Below the pieces are notes generated by a model. That model had not been told where the DNA came from. It saw only the letters and a program-made list of their open reading frames with translations, and did no database searches. From positions 62,001 to 126,000 of the forward strand of contig NZ_LUTS01000003.1 of assembly GCF_001597735.1 (NCBI RefSeq): a stretch of 64,000 bases of DNA. The letters are read 5' to 3'. Of the stretch, positions 46,826 to 55,170 are shown in pieces. This stretch comes from Neptuniibacter pectenicola. Lineage in GTDB: Bacteria > Pseudomonadota > Gammaproteobacteria > Pseudomonadales > Balneatricaceae. The position numbers and the translations under genes were made by a program. Every line of letters begins with the position of its first letter. Positions within the stretch are counted from its first letter, which is position 1.

Positions 46826-46913
46826 CGCTTTGTTATTAACCTGAATTCGATTTGAGACTAGTTTATGATAACGATAATCGAGAATGTCATATAGTAATAT
46901 TTTTTAAGACGAG

Positions 46914-46920
46914 AAGGAGG
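46914..46920 (+). promoter_or_regulatory. folA ribosome-binding site (decides the start)
   Basis: AAGGAGG is a full Shine-Dalgarno consensus. The seven-base spacing favours GTG 46928 over the GTG at 46922. Confidence 0.85.
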
Positions 46921-46927
46921 TGTGGAG

Positions 46928-47431
46928 GTGAAGTTAGCGGTTATTGTTGCGCAAGATAAAAACCGAGCGATCGGTATTAATAATAAATTACCTTGGCACC
47001 TGCCTGAGGATCTGCGCTATTTCAAGCGTGTGACCATGGGGAAGCCTATCATTATGGGGCGCAAAACGTTTGAATCTATTGGCCGCCCGTTGCCGGGCCG
47101 GGTTAATATTGTTGTTTCGCGCCAAAAAGCCTATGCCCCTGACGGTGTAAAGGTGGTGGGTAGTTTGGATGAAGCGGCTGAGTTGGCGGAGAGTATATGT
47201 CTCATTGATGGCGCTGAAGAAGCAATGATTATAGGTGGTGCGCAGATCTATTCACAAGCGATTGAAAAAGCAGATCGCTTGTACCTTACGGAAGTTGATG
47301 CAGAGATTAATGGCGATGCGTGGTTTCCTGAGTTTGATCGGTCATGTTGGAACGAGGTAGGTAGAAAGGACTTTTTGGCTGAAGGGCCAAACCCTTATAA
47401 CTACAGTTTCATTATATTGGACAGAATTTAA
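46928..47431 (+). CDS. folA: Dihydrofolate reductase
   Basis: A 167-aa NADPH-dependent reductase that makes tetrahydrofolate. Conserved motifs are IGINNKLPWHLPEDLRYFKR (with the catalytic acidic residue in the E/D position after LP), MGRKTFESIGRPLPGR and MIIGGAQIYSQAI. Two in-frame GTG codons compete for the start. AAGGAGG at 46914-46920 lies seven bases before the GTG at 46928 but only one base before the GTG at 46922, so I take 46928. The trimethoprim target region looks like the normal chromosomal type. Confidence 0.95.
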   Translation: MKLAVIVAQDKNRAIGINNKLPWHLPEDLRYFKRVTMGKPIIMGRKTFESIGRPLPGRVNIVVSRQKAYAPDGVKVVGSLDEAAELAESICLIDGAEEAMIIGGAQIYSQAIEKADRLYLTEVDAEINGDAWFPEFDRSCWNEVGRKDFLAEGPNPYNYSFIILDRI

Positions 47432-47450
47432 TTAAATAAGGCTAAGTAGT

Positions 47451-48425
47451 ATGACGATCCGTTCGTTGTTGTCTATTTTGGCTGATGGCAAGTTTCATTC
47501 AGGGCGAGAGCTTGGTGATGAAGTTGGCATTAGTCGTAGTGCGATCTGGAAGCATATGCGTCGTTTTGAAGACGGTGGTTTGGAAATTTTCAGTGTTAAA
47601 GGGCGAGGCTATCGCGTGCCTGGGGGTTTGGAACTACTCGATATCGAGCGAATTAATCAGGGATTGTTACCTGAAGTGAAGGCCTTAATTGGTTGTCCTG
47701 ATTTGCAGTTGAGTACGGAGTCGACCAATGAGTTGGCGATGAAGGCAAGTCAGCAGGGCGACTGTCATGGTCGTTTGTTCTTAGCTGAGCAGCAAAATGC
47801 GGGGCGTGGTCGTCGCGGGCGAGAATGGGTAAGCCCTTTTGCGCGTAATCTTTACTTCTCGTTAGTGTGGCGGTTTGAACAAGGTGTGGCGGCGCTTGAA
47901 GGGTTGAGCTTGCTGGTCGGTCTTGCGGTTGTACGCGCGATGGAAAAAATGGATATCAATGGCGTTGAGCTTAAATGGCCAAATGATCTCCTCTATCAGA
48001 ATAAGAAGCTTGCGGGTATTTTGCTCGAAGTTCATGGTGAAGCGTCTGGCCAATGTCAGGTGGTGATCGGTGTTGGCATTAACGTGGAGATGTCGCAGGC
48101 TTTTAGTGATGCGATTGATCAACCGTGGACTGATCTAAAAACGATTGCCGGTGATGTCGTAAGTCGTAATACGTTGTTGGCGGTTATTCTTAATGAGCTA
48201 GTGGTCTGTTTGGGTGATTTTGAAAAAAATGGTTTTTCAGGGCTGGTTGATGAGTGGCAGTCGCGTCATGCCATGCAGAATGAGGCCATTATCTTGCAGA
48301 TAGGCCAAGAGCTGGTGGAAGGTGTGTGTCGAGGGATTGATGGCTCTGGTGCGTTATTGCTCCAGTCACCGGCGGGTGTTAAGGCTTATCATGGCGGTGA
48401 AATTAGTATTAGACGTTCGGTATGA
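47451..48425 (+). CDS. birA: Bifunctional biotin-protein ligase / biotin operon repressor
   Basis: A 324-aa bifunctional protein. Residues 1-60 are a winged helix (FHSGRELGDEVGISRSAIWKHMR), so this is the repressor-containing form that controls biotin genes. The ligase domain has the biotinyl-AMP loop AGRGRRGREWVSPF and KWPNDLLYQNKKLAGILLE, followed by an SH3-like C-terminal part. Its stop overlaps the coaX start (ATGA), giving a birA-coaX operon common in gammaproteobacteria. Confidence 0.95.
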   Translation: MTIRSLLSILADGKFHSGRELGDEVGISRSAIWKHMRRFEDGGLEIFSVKGRGYRVPGGLELLDIERINQGLLPEVKALIGCPDLQLSTESTNELAMKASQQGDCHGRLFLAEQQNAGRGRRGREWVSPFARNLYFSLVWRFEQGVAALEGLSLLVGLAVVRAMEKMDINGVELKWPNDLLYQNKKLAGILLEVHGEASGQCQVVIGVGINVEMSQAFSDAIDQPWTDLKTIAGDVVSRNTLLAVILNELVVCLGDFEKNGFSGLVDEWQSRHAMQNEAIILQIGQELVEGVCRGIDGSGALLLQSPAGVKAYHGGEISIRRSV

Positions 48426-49147
48426 TTCTAGAGATCGATGCGGGAAATACATTTGTTAAATGGCGACGATTAGCTGATTCAGTTGTTGTGGATCGTGGCC
48501 GTTTCCTCACGCAACAGTTTGATACCGATATTCCAGTCACGTGGGATACGCCGTTTTCGGCCATTCGGGTCGCGTCTGTTGCGGGTGAGGCGGTTAATCA
48601 AAAGATCGCGGCCCTGTTTTCCGAATCTCAATCAGTCGATGCGCTGTTTGCTGAAACTCAAGAGCAATGTGCCGGTGTAAAGAATAGTTATTTACAGCCG
48701 ACCCGAATGGGGGTTGATCGCTGGTTGGCTATGTTGGCTGCATACAATAGAGCAAGGCAAGCGTGCTGTGTTGTGGATTGCGGTAGTGCGATAACGATCG
48801 ATTACATTGATTCATCGGGTGCTCATGAGGGTGGTTATATTGTACCGGGCCTGCGGTTGATGAAACAGGGGTTGTTGTCAAACACAGCCGAGATTGAAGT
48901 GGATCAATCTATATCAGACTTTAATGTACTCCCGGGAACGCACACATCAGCGGCGGTTGCCCATGGTATTAATTACCTATTTCTTGCGTTGGCTGAGCGG
49001 GTAGCAAAAGAGCTTGATGGGTCGAGGCAGGGTTATCAACTGCTTGTGACCGGTGGTGACGGCCCGTTGTTTGCTTCGCTTGTTGATGGGGCGACGTATC
49101 TGCCGGATCTGGTTCTGGATGGTCTTGTCTGGAGCGTTGGGCCGTAA
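48422..49147 (+). CDS. coaX: Type III pantothenate kinase
   Basis: A 241-aa kinase for the first step of coenzyme A synthesis. ASKHA-fold motifs are visible: EIDAGNTFVKWRR at the start (Asp6), GVDRWLAMLAAYN, CVVDCGSAITIDYID and GGYIVPGLRLMKQGL. CoaX enzymes differ from E. coli CoaA and are not feedback-inhibited by CoA. It is translationally coupled upstream to birA and downstream to the SPOR-like gene (TAATG). Confidence 0.95.
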   Translation: MILEIDAGNTFVKWRRLADSVVVDRGRFLTQQFDTDIPVTWDTPFSAIRVASVAGEAVNQKIAALFSESQSVDALFAETQEQCAGVKNSYLQPTRMGVDRWLAMLAAYNRARQACCVVDCGSAITIDYIDSSGAHEGGYIVPGLRLMKQGLLSNTAEIEVDQSISDFNVLPGTHTSAAVAHGINYLFLALAERVAKELDGSRQGYQLLVTGGDGPLFASLVDGATYLPDLVLDGLVWSVGP

Positions 49148-49806
49148 TGTTGCGTTGGATTGCGTTGTTTACGCTATTGGCTAATGCGCTGCTATTTTTG
49201 TGGTACTCCATACAAGTGGCCCCGGTTGCGGATAAAGCGAGTGCGGCGGTTGATATTGATACGTTGCGTCTTGTGAGTGAGATTAATCCAAAGTCGTTAG
49301 CTTGGTTGCAAGGTGATGTGGAAACCTCTTCCTGTGTAGAGTTTGATGGTTTTGGTAGTTGGGTTAAAGCCAGTGCCGTAAAGCGGTTTGTCTATGAACA
49401 AGGCTTTACATCAGAAATTGATCAGGTGCGGGTGAATGGGGAGCGGAATCATAGGGTCGTTGTTATGCTTCCGCCGCAACTAAATGAACGGATGAAAGTT
49501 ATTGATTACTTAGCGCGTACTGAAAAGCGGGAATTGGATGATATGCTTGATTTTGAGTATGTGATAACGGAATTTAAGGACCGTCACGCAGCAGAAAAAA
49601 AGCTGACGCAGCTGAAAGGCGCTAAAATAAAGGCTCGCATCGAATTTGACCCGGTTAATCAGCTCCGTTTTAAAGTGCGTGTTTTTGAGTATATTGATCG
49701 AAAATTATCCAATGAAATCAAAGAAGTAGTGGTAGAAAGCTATTCTGTAGAAAAAAATGAAAAAAAAGTGTGTCAAAGGGTTGCAAGCCTAAGGCCTACT
49801 GAGTAA
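49147..49806 (+). CDS. Membrane-anchored SPOR-like protein
   Basis: A 219-aa protein with an N-terminal membrane segment (about residues 4-21, WIALFTLLANALLFLWYS) and a soluble domain that is presumably periplasmic. The middle part, FGSWVKASAVKRFVYEQGF to about residue 125 (RVVVMLPP), resembles the peptidoglycan-binding SPOR fold, and the equivalent Pseudomonas gene after coaX is described that way. I see this as similarity only. The gene is coupled to coaX, and its 3' end contains the -35 and part of the -10 element of the tRNA-tuf promoter. Confidence 0.7.
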   Translation: MLRWIALFTLLANALLFLWYSIQVAPVADKASAAVDIDTLRLVSEINPKSLAWLQGDVETSSCVEFDGFGSWVKASAVKRFVYEQGFTSEIDQVRVNGERNHRVVVMLPPQLNERMKVIDYLARTEKRELDDMLDFEYVITEFKDRHAAEKKLTQLKGAKIKARIEFDPVNQLRFKVRVFEYIDRKLSNEIKEVVVESYSVEKNEKKVCQRVASLRPTE

Positions 49807-49809
49807 TAT
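49781..49809 (+). promoter_or_regulatory. tRNA-tuf operon promoter
   Basis: TTGCAA (-35, 49781-49786), a 17-base spacer and TAATAT (-10, 49804-49809) precede a GC-rich ACGCGCC discriminator, the hallmark of stringently controlled stable-RNA promoters. The first tRNA begins about 23 bases after the -10. The -35 lies inside the preceding gene's coding region. Confidence 0.75.
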
Positions 49810-49832
49810 ACGCGCCACTTCGTTGTTGAGAA

Positions 49833-49908
<76 letters not shown>

Positions 49909-49939
49909 TCTCAGGCCAGACGAAGTTGTTGAAATTGTT

Positions 49940-50023
49940 GGTGAGGTTCCCGAGTGGCCAAAGGGATCAGACTGTAAATCTGACGCGAAAGCTTCGGTGG
50001 TTCGAATCCACCCCTCACCACCA
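49940..50023 (+). tRNA. tRNA-Tyr (GTA)
   Basis: An 84-nt class II tRNA with acceptor GGTGAGG/CCTCACC, anticodon GTA at 49974-49976, a long variable arm and encoded CCA. The order Thr-Tyr-Gly-Thr-tuf is the same as E. coli thrU-tyrU-glyT-thrT-tufB. Confidence 0.98.
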
Positions 50024-50034
50024 TTCATTGCAAG

Positions 50035-50109
50035 GCGGGTATGGTATAGTGGCTATTACCTCAGCCTTCCAAGCTGAAGAGGCGGGTTCGATTCCCGCTA
50101 CCCGCTCCA
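50035..50109 (+). tRNA. tRNA-Gly (TCC)
   Basis: A 75-nt cloverleaf with acceptor GCGGGTA/TACCCGC, anticodon TCC at 50068-50070, T-loop GGTTCGATTCC and encoded CCA. Confidence 0.98.
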
Positions 50110-50119
50110 ATGACCTATT

Positions 50120-50194
50120 GCTCAAGTAGCTCAGGGGTAGAGCACACCCTTGGTAAGGGTGAGGTCGGCGGTTCAATTCCGCTCTTGAGCTCCA
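50120..50194 (+). tRNA. tRNA-Thr (GGT)
   Basis: A 75-nt cloverleaf with acceptor GCTCAAG/CTTGAGC, anticodon stem CACCC/GGGTG with loop TTGGTAA (anticodon GGT), and encoded CCA. It is the last tRNA, 85 bp upstream of tuf. Confidence 0.98.
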
Positions 50195-50279
50195 GAATTT
50201 ATTTTAGGGTAGATATAGAAATATATCTGCCCTTTGTTATATTTGGCGCTTTGTAAATTAATTGTACTGGTAGAGACCG

Positions 50280-51503
50280 ATGGCTAAAGAACAATTTGAA
50301 CGCTCAAAACCGCATGTTAACGTTGGTACAATCGGCCACGTTGACCACGGTAAAACTACACTTACTGCTGCTCTAACTCGCGTATGCGCTGAGGTTTGGG
50401 GTGGTGCTGCTGTTGCTTTTGATGGTATCGATAATGCTCCAGAAGAGCGTGAGCGTGGTATCACAATTGCGACTTCACACGTAGAGTATGATTCTCCAGC
50501 GCGTCATTACGCACACGTTGACTGCCCAGGACACGCGGATTATGTGAAAAACATGATCACAGGTGCGGCGCAGATGGATGGTGCTATCTTGGTATGTGGC
50601 GCGACTGATGGCCCTATGCCACAGACACGTGAGCACATCCTACTATCTCGTCAGGTAGGTGTACCTTTCATCGTAGTATTCTTGAACAAAGCTGACCTTC
50701 TTGCAGAAGATTGTGGCGGTGCTGATTCTGAAGAATACGAAGAGATGCTTGAATTGGTTGAAATGGAGCTACGTGAGCTTCTAGACCAGTACGACTTCCC
50801 AGGTGATGACACACCAATCATCGCGGGTTCTGCGCTAATGGCATTGAACGGCGAAGATGAAAACGAACTAGGCACAACAGCGGTTAAGAAACTAGTTGAA
50901 ACACTAGACTCTTACATCCCTGAGCCAGAGCGTGCAATCGACGGTGCATTCATCATGCCTATCGAGGACGTATTCTCTATCCAGGGTCGTGGTACTGTAG
51001 TAACAGGTCGTGTAGAGCGCGGTATTATCAACACAGGTTCTGAAGTTGAGATCGTTGGTATTCGTGAAACACAGACAACGACTTGTACAGGTGTTGAAAT
51101 GTTCCGTAAGCTGCTTGACGAAGGTCGTGCAGGTGAGAACATTGGTGCACTTCTACGTGGTACTAAGCGTGAAGATGTTGAACGTGGTCAGGTTCTAGCT
51201 GCTCCAGGTTCTATCACACCGCATACTCGTTTCGAAGGCGAAGTGTACGTACTATCCAAAGAAGAGGGTGGCCGTCATACACCTTTCTTTAAAGGCTACC
51301 GTCCACAGTTCTACTTCCGTACAACGGATATTACAGGTGCATGTGAGCTTCCAGAAGGCGTTGAGATGGTAATGCCAGGTGATAACATTCAGATGGATGT
51401 TACCCTAATCAACCCAATCGCGATGGAAGAAGGTCTACGTTTTGCGATCCGTGAAGGCGGTCGTACAGTAGGCGCAGGCGTTGTATCTAAAATTATCGAG
51501 TAA
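50280..51503 (+). CDS. tuf: Elongation factor Tu
   Basis: A 407-aa translational GTPase that delivers aminoacyl-tRNA to the ribosome. The P-loop GHVDHGKT is at residues 19-26, followed by the switch [14 protein letters not shown] and the base-recognition NKAD. Relative to E. coli EF-Tu (394 aa), domain I has an acidic insertion of about ten residues after NKADL ([15 protein letters not shown]) and a longer stretch before [11 protein letters not shown]. Codon choice is highly biased, as expected. It is co-transcribed with the four upstream tRNAs. A second copy would be expected after fusA, beyond the window. Confidence 0.98.
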   Translation: MAKEQFERSKPHVNVGTIGHVDHGKTTLTAALTRVCAEVWGGAAVAFDGIDNAPEERERGITIATSHVEYDSPARHYAHVDCPGHADYVKNMITGAAQMDGAILVCGATDGPMPQTREHILLSRQVGVPFIVVFLNKADLLAEDCGGADSEEYEEMLELVEMELRELLDQYDFPGDDTPIIAGSALMALNGEDENELGTTAVKKLVETLDSYIPEPERAIDGAFIMPIEDVFSIQGRGTVVTGRVERGIINTGSEVEIVGIRETQTTTCTGVEMFRKLLDEGRAGENIGALLRGTKREDVERGQVLAAPGSITPHTRFEGEVYVLSKEEGGRHTPFFKGYRPQFYFRTTDITGACELPEGVEMVMPGDNIQMDVTLINPIAMEEGLRFAIREGGRTVGAGVVSKIIE

Positions 51504-51530
51504 AATTAGATAATTAGGTATTGCCAATCG

Positions 51531-51561
51531 ATAGGGAGGACTATACAATACGCCTCCCTAT
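51531..51561 (+). terminator. Hairpin between tuf and tRNA-Trp
   Basis: ATAGGGAGG (51531-51539) pairs with CCTCCCTAT (51553-51561) around a 13-base loop. There is no T-run, so it may be a terminator of moderate strength or an RNA-processing site just ahead of tRNA-Trp. Confidence 0.55.
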
Positions 51562-51569
51562 TATACGAT

Positions 51570-51645
<76 letters not shown>

Positions 51646-51705
51646 ACTCATTCAGAGTTGGTATCTTGTAAGCGAAGCGATTTTAGTAATCCTGAGGCCC
51701 TAAGC

Positions 51706-52074
51706 GTGAATGCGAAAGTGAATCCCGAAGGTTCAAAGTTTGATGCCCTTAAGTGGGTGGTTGTTGTAGCGGTTGTCGCTGCCGGTGTTGTGGGTAACTC
51801 CATTTTTGCTGATCAGTCTTTGTTCTACCGTGTAATAGCATTGCTGGTTTTGGCTATGGTTGCAGGTTTTGTCTCTCTGCAAACAGCTAAAGGTAAGGCG
51901 TTCTTCTCTTTGTTTAAAGAGGCGAAGCAAGAAATTCGTAAAGTAGTATGGCCGACACGTCAAGAGACGTTACAAACAACAGCGATTGTCGTTGTGGTCG
52001 TGTTGGTTGTTGGTTTGATGCTATGGGGGCTAGACTCTCTACTGAGTTGGCTTGTATCTGGGGCGATAGGTTAA
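51706..52074 (+). CDS. secE: Preprotein translocase subunit SecE
   Basis: A 122-aa subunit of the SecYEG channel. It has three membrane segments, like E. coli SecE: about residues 16-36 ([19 protein letters not shown]), 42-62 and 95-117. The conserved amphipathic region [21 protein letters not shown] lies before the last one. The frame extends 30 codons upstream into tRNA-Trp, so I take the GTG at 51706, with TGAGG ahead of it. It is 14 bp upstream of nusG, the standard pair. Confidence 0.93.
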   Translation: MNAKVNPEGSKFDALKWVVVVAVVAAGVVGNSIFADQSLFYRVIALLVLAMVAGFVSLQTAKGKAFFSLFKEAKQEIRKVVWPTRQETLQTTAIVVVVVLVVGLMLWGLDSLLSWLVSGAIG

Positions 52075-52088
52075 GAGGCTATATAAGC

Positions 52089-52622
52089 ATGTCTATGCGT
52101 TGGTATGTGGTACATGCGTACTCCGGGTACGAGAAGCGTGTGATGAATACGCTAAAGGAACGAGTTGAGCTGCATAGTATGCAGGACCTTTTTGGTGAGA
52201 TCTTGGTTCCCACTGAAGAAGTTGTTGAGATTCGTGACGGTAAAAAGCGTAAGTCTGAGCGTAAGTTCTATCCGGGTTATGTATTGGTAAATATGGATAT
52301 GAACGACGAAAGCTGGCATTTGGTGAAAAATACACCTCATGTTCTAGGCTTTATCGGTGGTACAGCGGGTAAGCCTGCGCCGATTACTGAGGCTGAAGCG
52401 AACGAGATTTTAAGTCGAGTGGAGAGTGGTGTTGATAAACCGCGTCCTAAGACTGTGTTTGAGCCCGGTGAAATGGTGCGTGTTACTGATGGCCCATTTG
52501 CTGACTTTAACGGTGTTGTAGAAGAGATTAATTACGAGAAGAACAAGCTGCACGTTGCGGTATTGATCTTTGGTCGTTCTACGCCGGTTGAATTGGATTT
52601 TGGTCAGGTAGAAAAGGCCTGA
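52089..52622 (+). CDS. nusG: Transcription termination/antitermination protein NusG
   Basis: A 177-aa factor that binds RNA polymerase and couples it to Rho or the ribosome. The N-terminal NGN domain starts [20 protein letters not shown], and the C-terminal KOW domain is [21 protein letters not shown]. An upstream extension of the frame overlaps secE and is ignored. A hairpin follows before the ribosomal protein genes. Confidence 0.97.
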   Translation: MSMRWYVVHAYSGYEKRVMNTLKERVELHSMQDLFGEILVPTEEVVEIRDGKKRKSERKFYPGYVLVNMDMNDESWHLVKNTPHVLGFIGGTAGKPAPITEAEANEILSRVESGVDKPRPKTVFEPGEMVRVTDGPFADFNGVVEEINYEKNKLHVAVLIFGRSTPVELDFGQVEKA

Positions 52623-52640
52623 TAAAACGTATGAAGGAAT

Positions 52641-52665
52641 AACCTCAGCGAGAGCTGGGGTTTTT
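52641..52665 (+). terminator. Hairpin after nusG
   Basis: AACCTCAGC (52641-52649) pairs with GCTGGGGTT (52654-52662) around GAGA, followed by T's. It probably ends secE-nusG transcripts or attenuates read-through into rplK. Confidence 0.85.
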
Positions 52666-52724
52666 CTGTCTTGTGAAAATGGGGAGCCGTAAGGCGTTTG
52701 GACCCACTAGGAGTACATTGAAAA

Positions 52725-53159
52725 ATGGCTAAGAAAATTGAAGCTTATATTAAGCTGCAAGTTCCTGCCGGTGGCGCGAACCCGTCACCTCCAGTAGGTC
52801 CTGCATTGGGTCAGCATGGTGTTAACATCATGGAATTCTGTAAAGCGTTTAATGCTCAGACGCAGGGCATGGAAAGCGGTTTGCCTGTTCCTGTTGTAAT
52901 TACTGTTTATGCTGATCGTAGCTTTACGTTTATTACTAAAACACCTCCTGCAGCAGTATTGTTGCTGAAGGCTGCCGGTCTTAAGAGTGGTTCTGGTCGT
53001 CCGAACACTGAAAAAGTGGGTTCTGTTACTCGCGCTCAGTTGGAAGAGATCGCTACTGTTAAAATGCCAGACCTTACAGCTGCAGATATGGATGCGGCTT
53101 GCCGTACTATTGCTGGTACAGCGCGTAGCATGGGTCTACTTACAGAGGTGGATGAGTAA
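52725..53159 (+). CDS. rplK: 50S ribosomal protein L11
   Basis: A 144-aa protein at the GTPase-associated centre of the large subunit. Family hallmarks are the N-terminal [34 protein letters not shown] and the proline-rich [28 protein letters not shown] ribosome-binding site lies ahead. Its stop overlaps the rplA start by one base, giving coupled translation. Confidence 0.98.
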   Translation: MAKKIEAYIKLQVPAGGANPSPPVGPALGQHGVNIMEFCKAFNAQTQGMESGLPVPVVITVYADRSFTFITKTPPAAVLLLKAAGLKSGSGRPNTEKVGSVTRAQLEEIATVKMPDLTAADMDAACRTIAGTARSMGLLTEVDE

Positions 53160-53854
53160 TGGCTAAGCTAACTAAACGTCAAAAGCTAATCGCTGAGAAA
53201 GTAGAAGCGGGTAAAGCGTACTCTATCGAAGACGCTGTTTCTCTATTGTCTGAACTATCTACTGTAAAGTTCAAAGAAACGGTTGATATCGCTGTAAACC
53301 TAGGCGTTGATCCACGTAAATCTGATCAGGTTGTTCGTGGCTCAACTGTATTGCCAAATGGTACAGGTAATGATGTTCGCGTTGCAGTATTTGCTCAAGG
53401 TGAAAATGCTGAGAAAGCAAAAGAAGCCGGTGCAGATGTTGTTGGTTTTGAAGATCTTGCTGAAAGAATTAAAGGCGGCGATCTTGATTTTGGTGTTGTT
53501 ATTGCGACACCTGATGCGATGCGTGTTGTTGGTCAGCTTGGACAGGTTCTTGGTCCTCGTGGCCTAATGCCTAACCCGAAAGTTGGCACAGTAACACCTG
53601 ATGTTGCGACAGCAGTTAAAAATGCTAAAGCAGGTCAAGTTCGTTTCCGTACTGATAAAAACGGTATCATCCATGCTGGCGTTGGTAAGGCTGATTTTGA
53701 AGCCGCTTCTATCAAGCAAAACGTTGAAGCATTGATTGCAGATTTGAAGAAGCTGAAACCTTCTGCTGCAAAAGGTGTATATCTTAAGAAAGTAGTCCTG
53801 TCCACTACAATGGGTCCAGGCTTACTTGTTGATCAGACTTCTTTAGAAGTTTAA
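53159..53854 (+). CDS. rplA: 50S ribosomal protein L1
   Basis: A 231-aa protein of the L1 stalk. Signatures are [32 protein letters not shown] and [15 protein letters not shown]. In other bacteria L1 represses the L11-L1 message by binding near its start. It is the second gene of the L11 operon, followed by the L10 leader. Confidence 0.98.
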   Translation: MAKLTKRQKLIAEKVEAGKAYSIEDAVSLLSELSTVKFKETVDIAVNLGVDPRKSDQVVRGSTVLPNGTGNDVRVAVFAQGENAEKAKEAGADVVGFEDLAERIKGGDLDFGVVIATPDAMRVVGQLGQVLGPRGLMPNPKVGTVTPDVATAVKNAKAGQVRFRTDKNGIIHAGVGKADFEAASIKQNVEALIADLKKLKPSAAKGVYLKKVVLSTTMGPGLLVDQTSLEV

Positions 53855-54064
53855 TCAATGAAAGGTTTTTTGAGGGTCTTCTGTGGCTGTAATGCAGAGA
53901 CGAAGGCCGTCAAAGACCGCAGGTGATGAAGGTAACTTTATCTTAATGGGCTAACCAGCCTGCGCAGACGGTGAGATTCTGAATTTGAATCAAACCACCG
54001 TACTCGGAATCCCCATTATTTGGGGGGTTGGTAACAAGTCGAAAGACTACTCCAGGAGTAAATC
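53855..54064 (+). promoter_or_regulatory. Ribosomal protein L10 leader
   Basis: The 210 bases before rplJ contain segments also present in the E. coli L10 leader: GGCTGTAATGCAGAGACGAAG, GACCGCAGGTGAT, GCTAACCAGCCTGCGCAGACGGTGA. In this RNA the L10-L12 complex binds to repress its own translation. A strong short hairpin, CCCC-ATTATTT-GGGG, sits near 54012-54027. The assignment rests on these recognisable blocks and on location. Confidence 0.8.
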
Positions 54065-54559
54065 GTGGCATTAGGACTCGAAGATAAAAAAGCGATCGTC
54101 GCTGAAGTCCAAGAAGCTGCTAACAATGCTTTGTCTGCTGTTGTTGCGGATTCCCGCGGCGTTGAAGTGGGCGATATGACTGCATTGCGTAAAGAAGCGC
54201 GTGAAAATGGCGTATGGCTTAAAGTCGTACGTAACACGCTTGCTAGACGCGCAGTTGAAGGCACTGATTACGCATGCTTGCAGGACACGTTTAAAGGTCC
54301 AAGTATTCTTGCTTTTTCTACAGAGCATCCGGGCGCTGGCGCTCGTATTCTGCAGAACTTTGCTAAAGGCAATGATAACTTTGAACTGAAAGCGGCTGCA
54401 TTTGAAGGTGAAGTAGTAGATATCGCAATGTTGGCAAGCTTGCCTACATATGACGAAGCTATTGCTAAGTTGATGATGTGCATGAAAGAAGCTGCTGCTG
54501 GCAAACTTGTCCGCACTATTGCAGCTGTTCGCGACCAGAAAGAAGAACAGGCAGCGTAA
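54065..54559 (+). CDS. rplJ: 50S ribosomal protein L10
   Basis: A 164-aa protein that anchors the L7/L12 stalk. It starts with GTG, after CAGGAGTAAATC. Typical motifs are [37 protein letters not shown] and [16 protein letters not shown]. The C-terminal helix binds L12 dimers. GTG and a structured leader fit translational autocontrol. Confidence 0.98.
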   Translation: MALGLEDKKAIVAEVQEAANNALSAVVADSRGVEVGDMTALRKEARENGVWLKVVRNTLARRAVEGTDYACLQDTFKGPSILAFSTEHPGAGARILQNFAKGNDNFELKAAAFEGEVVDIAMLASLPTYDEAIAKLMMCMKEAAAGKLVRTIAAVRDQKEEQAA

Positions 54560-54627
54560 GTTTATACGTCTCCTTTTCATACAAGTTTTAATGGGCCTAT
54601 GGGCTTACAAATATCAGGAATTAGAAA

Positions 54628-55002
54628 ATGTCTCTGACTAACGAAGATATCCTAAACGCAATTGCTGAAATGTCTGTTAAAGATGTTGTTGTTCTTATCG
54701 AAGCAATGGAAGAAAAATTCGGTGTAACTGCAGCTGCTGCTGTTGTTGCGGGTGGTGCTGCAGGCGGTGACGCTGGCGCTGCTGAAGAGAAAACTGAATT
54801 TGATGTTATCCTAACTGCTGTTGGCGATAAGAAAGTTAACGTAATCAAAGCAGTTCGTGCTGCTACAGGTCTTGGCTTGAAAGAAGCTAAAGGCATCGTT
54901 GATGGCGCTCCTGCTGCTGTTAAAGAAGGCGTTAGCAAAGAAGAAGCTGAAGAACTTCAGAAAGCACTGGAAGAAGCTGGCGCTTCTGTTGAAGTTAAGT
55001 AA
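54628..55002 (+). CDS. rplL: 50S ribosomal protein L7/L12
   Basis: A 124-aa acidic stalk protein. The N-terminal dimerisation domain is followed by an alanine-rich hinge ([18 protein letters not shown]) and the C-terminal factor-binding domain ([22 protein letters not shown]). It recruits translation factors to the ribosome. It is followed by an attenuator-like hairpin before rpoB. Confidence 0.98.
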   Translation: MSLTNEDILNAIAEMSVKDVVVLIEAMEEKFGVTAAAAVVAGGAAGGDAGAAEEKTEFDVILTAVGDKKVNVIKAVRAATGLGLKEAKGIVDGAPAAVKEGVSKEEAEELQKALEEAGASVEVK

Positions 55003-55047
55003 TTACTTCAATGCTAATTCGAGCAGTTTTCTGTTCGAGGTGCTGAT

Positions 55048-55077
55048 GGCTGGTGGCAAAATGCCACCGGCCTTTTT
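55048..55077 (+). terminator. Attenuator hairpin between rplL and rpoB
   Basis: An 11-bp stem, GGCTGGTGGCA (55048-55058) with TGCCACCGGCC (55062-55072) around AAA, is followed by five T's. In E. coli a partial terminator at this place lets only a fraction of polymerases proceed into rpoBC. The same function is likely here. Confidence 0.9.
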
Positions 55078-55170
55078 CCGTTATTTATAGACAGCAAATA
55101 AATAGCGGTAACACAGTCCGAAACGGGTTTCGGTCTGCTTATAATTTGGTGCACTTGCTGGGGAACACTG

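Noticed and set aside
54071..54580. 169-codon minus-strand frame opposite rplJ
   Set aside because: Antisense shadow of a highly expressed ribosomal gene; no start signal or family resemblance.
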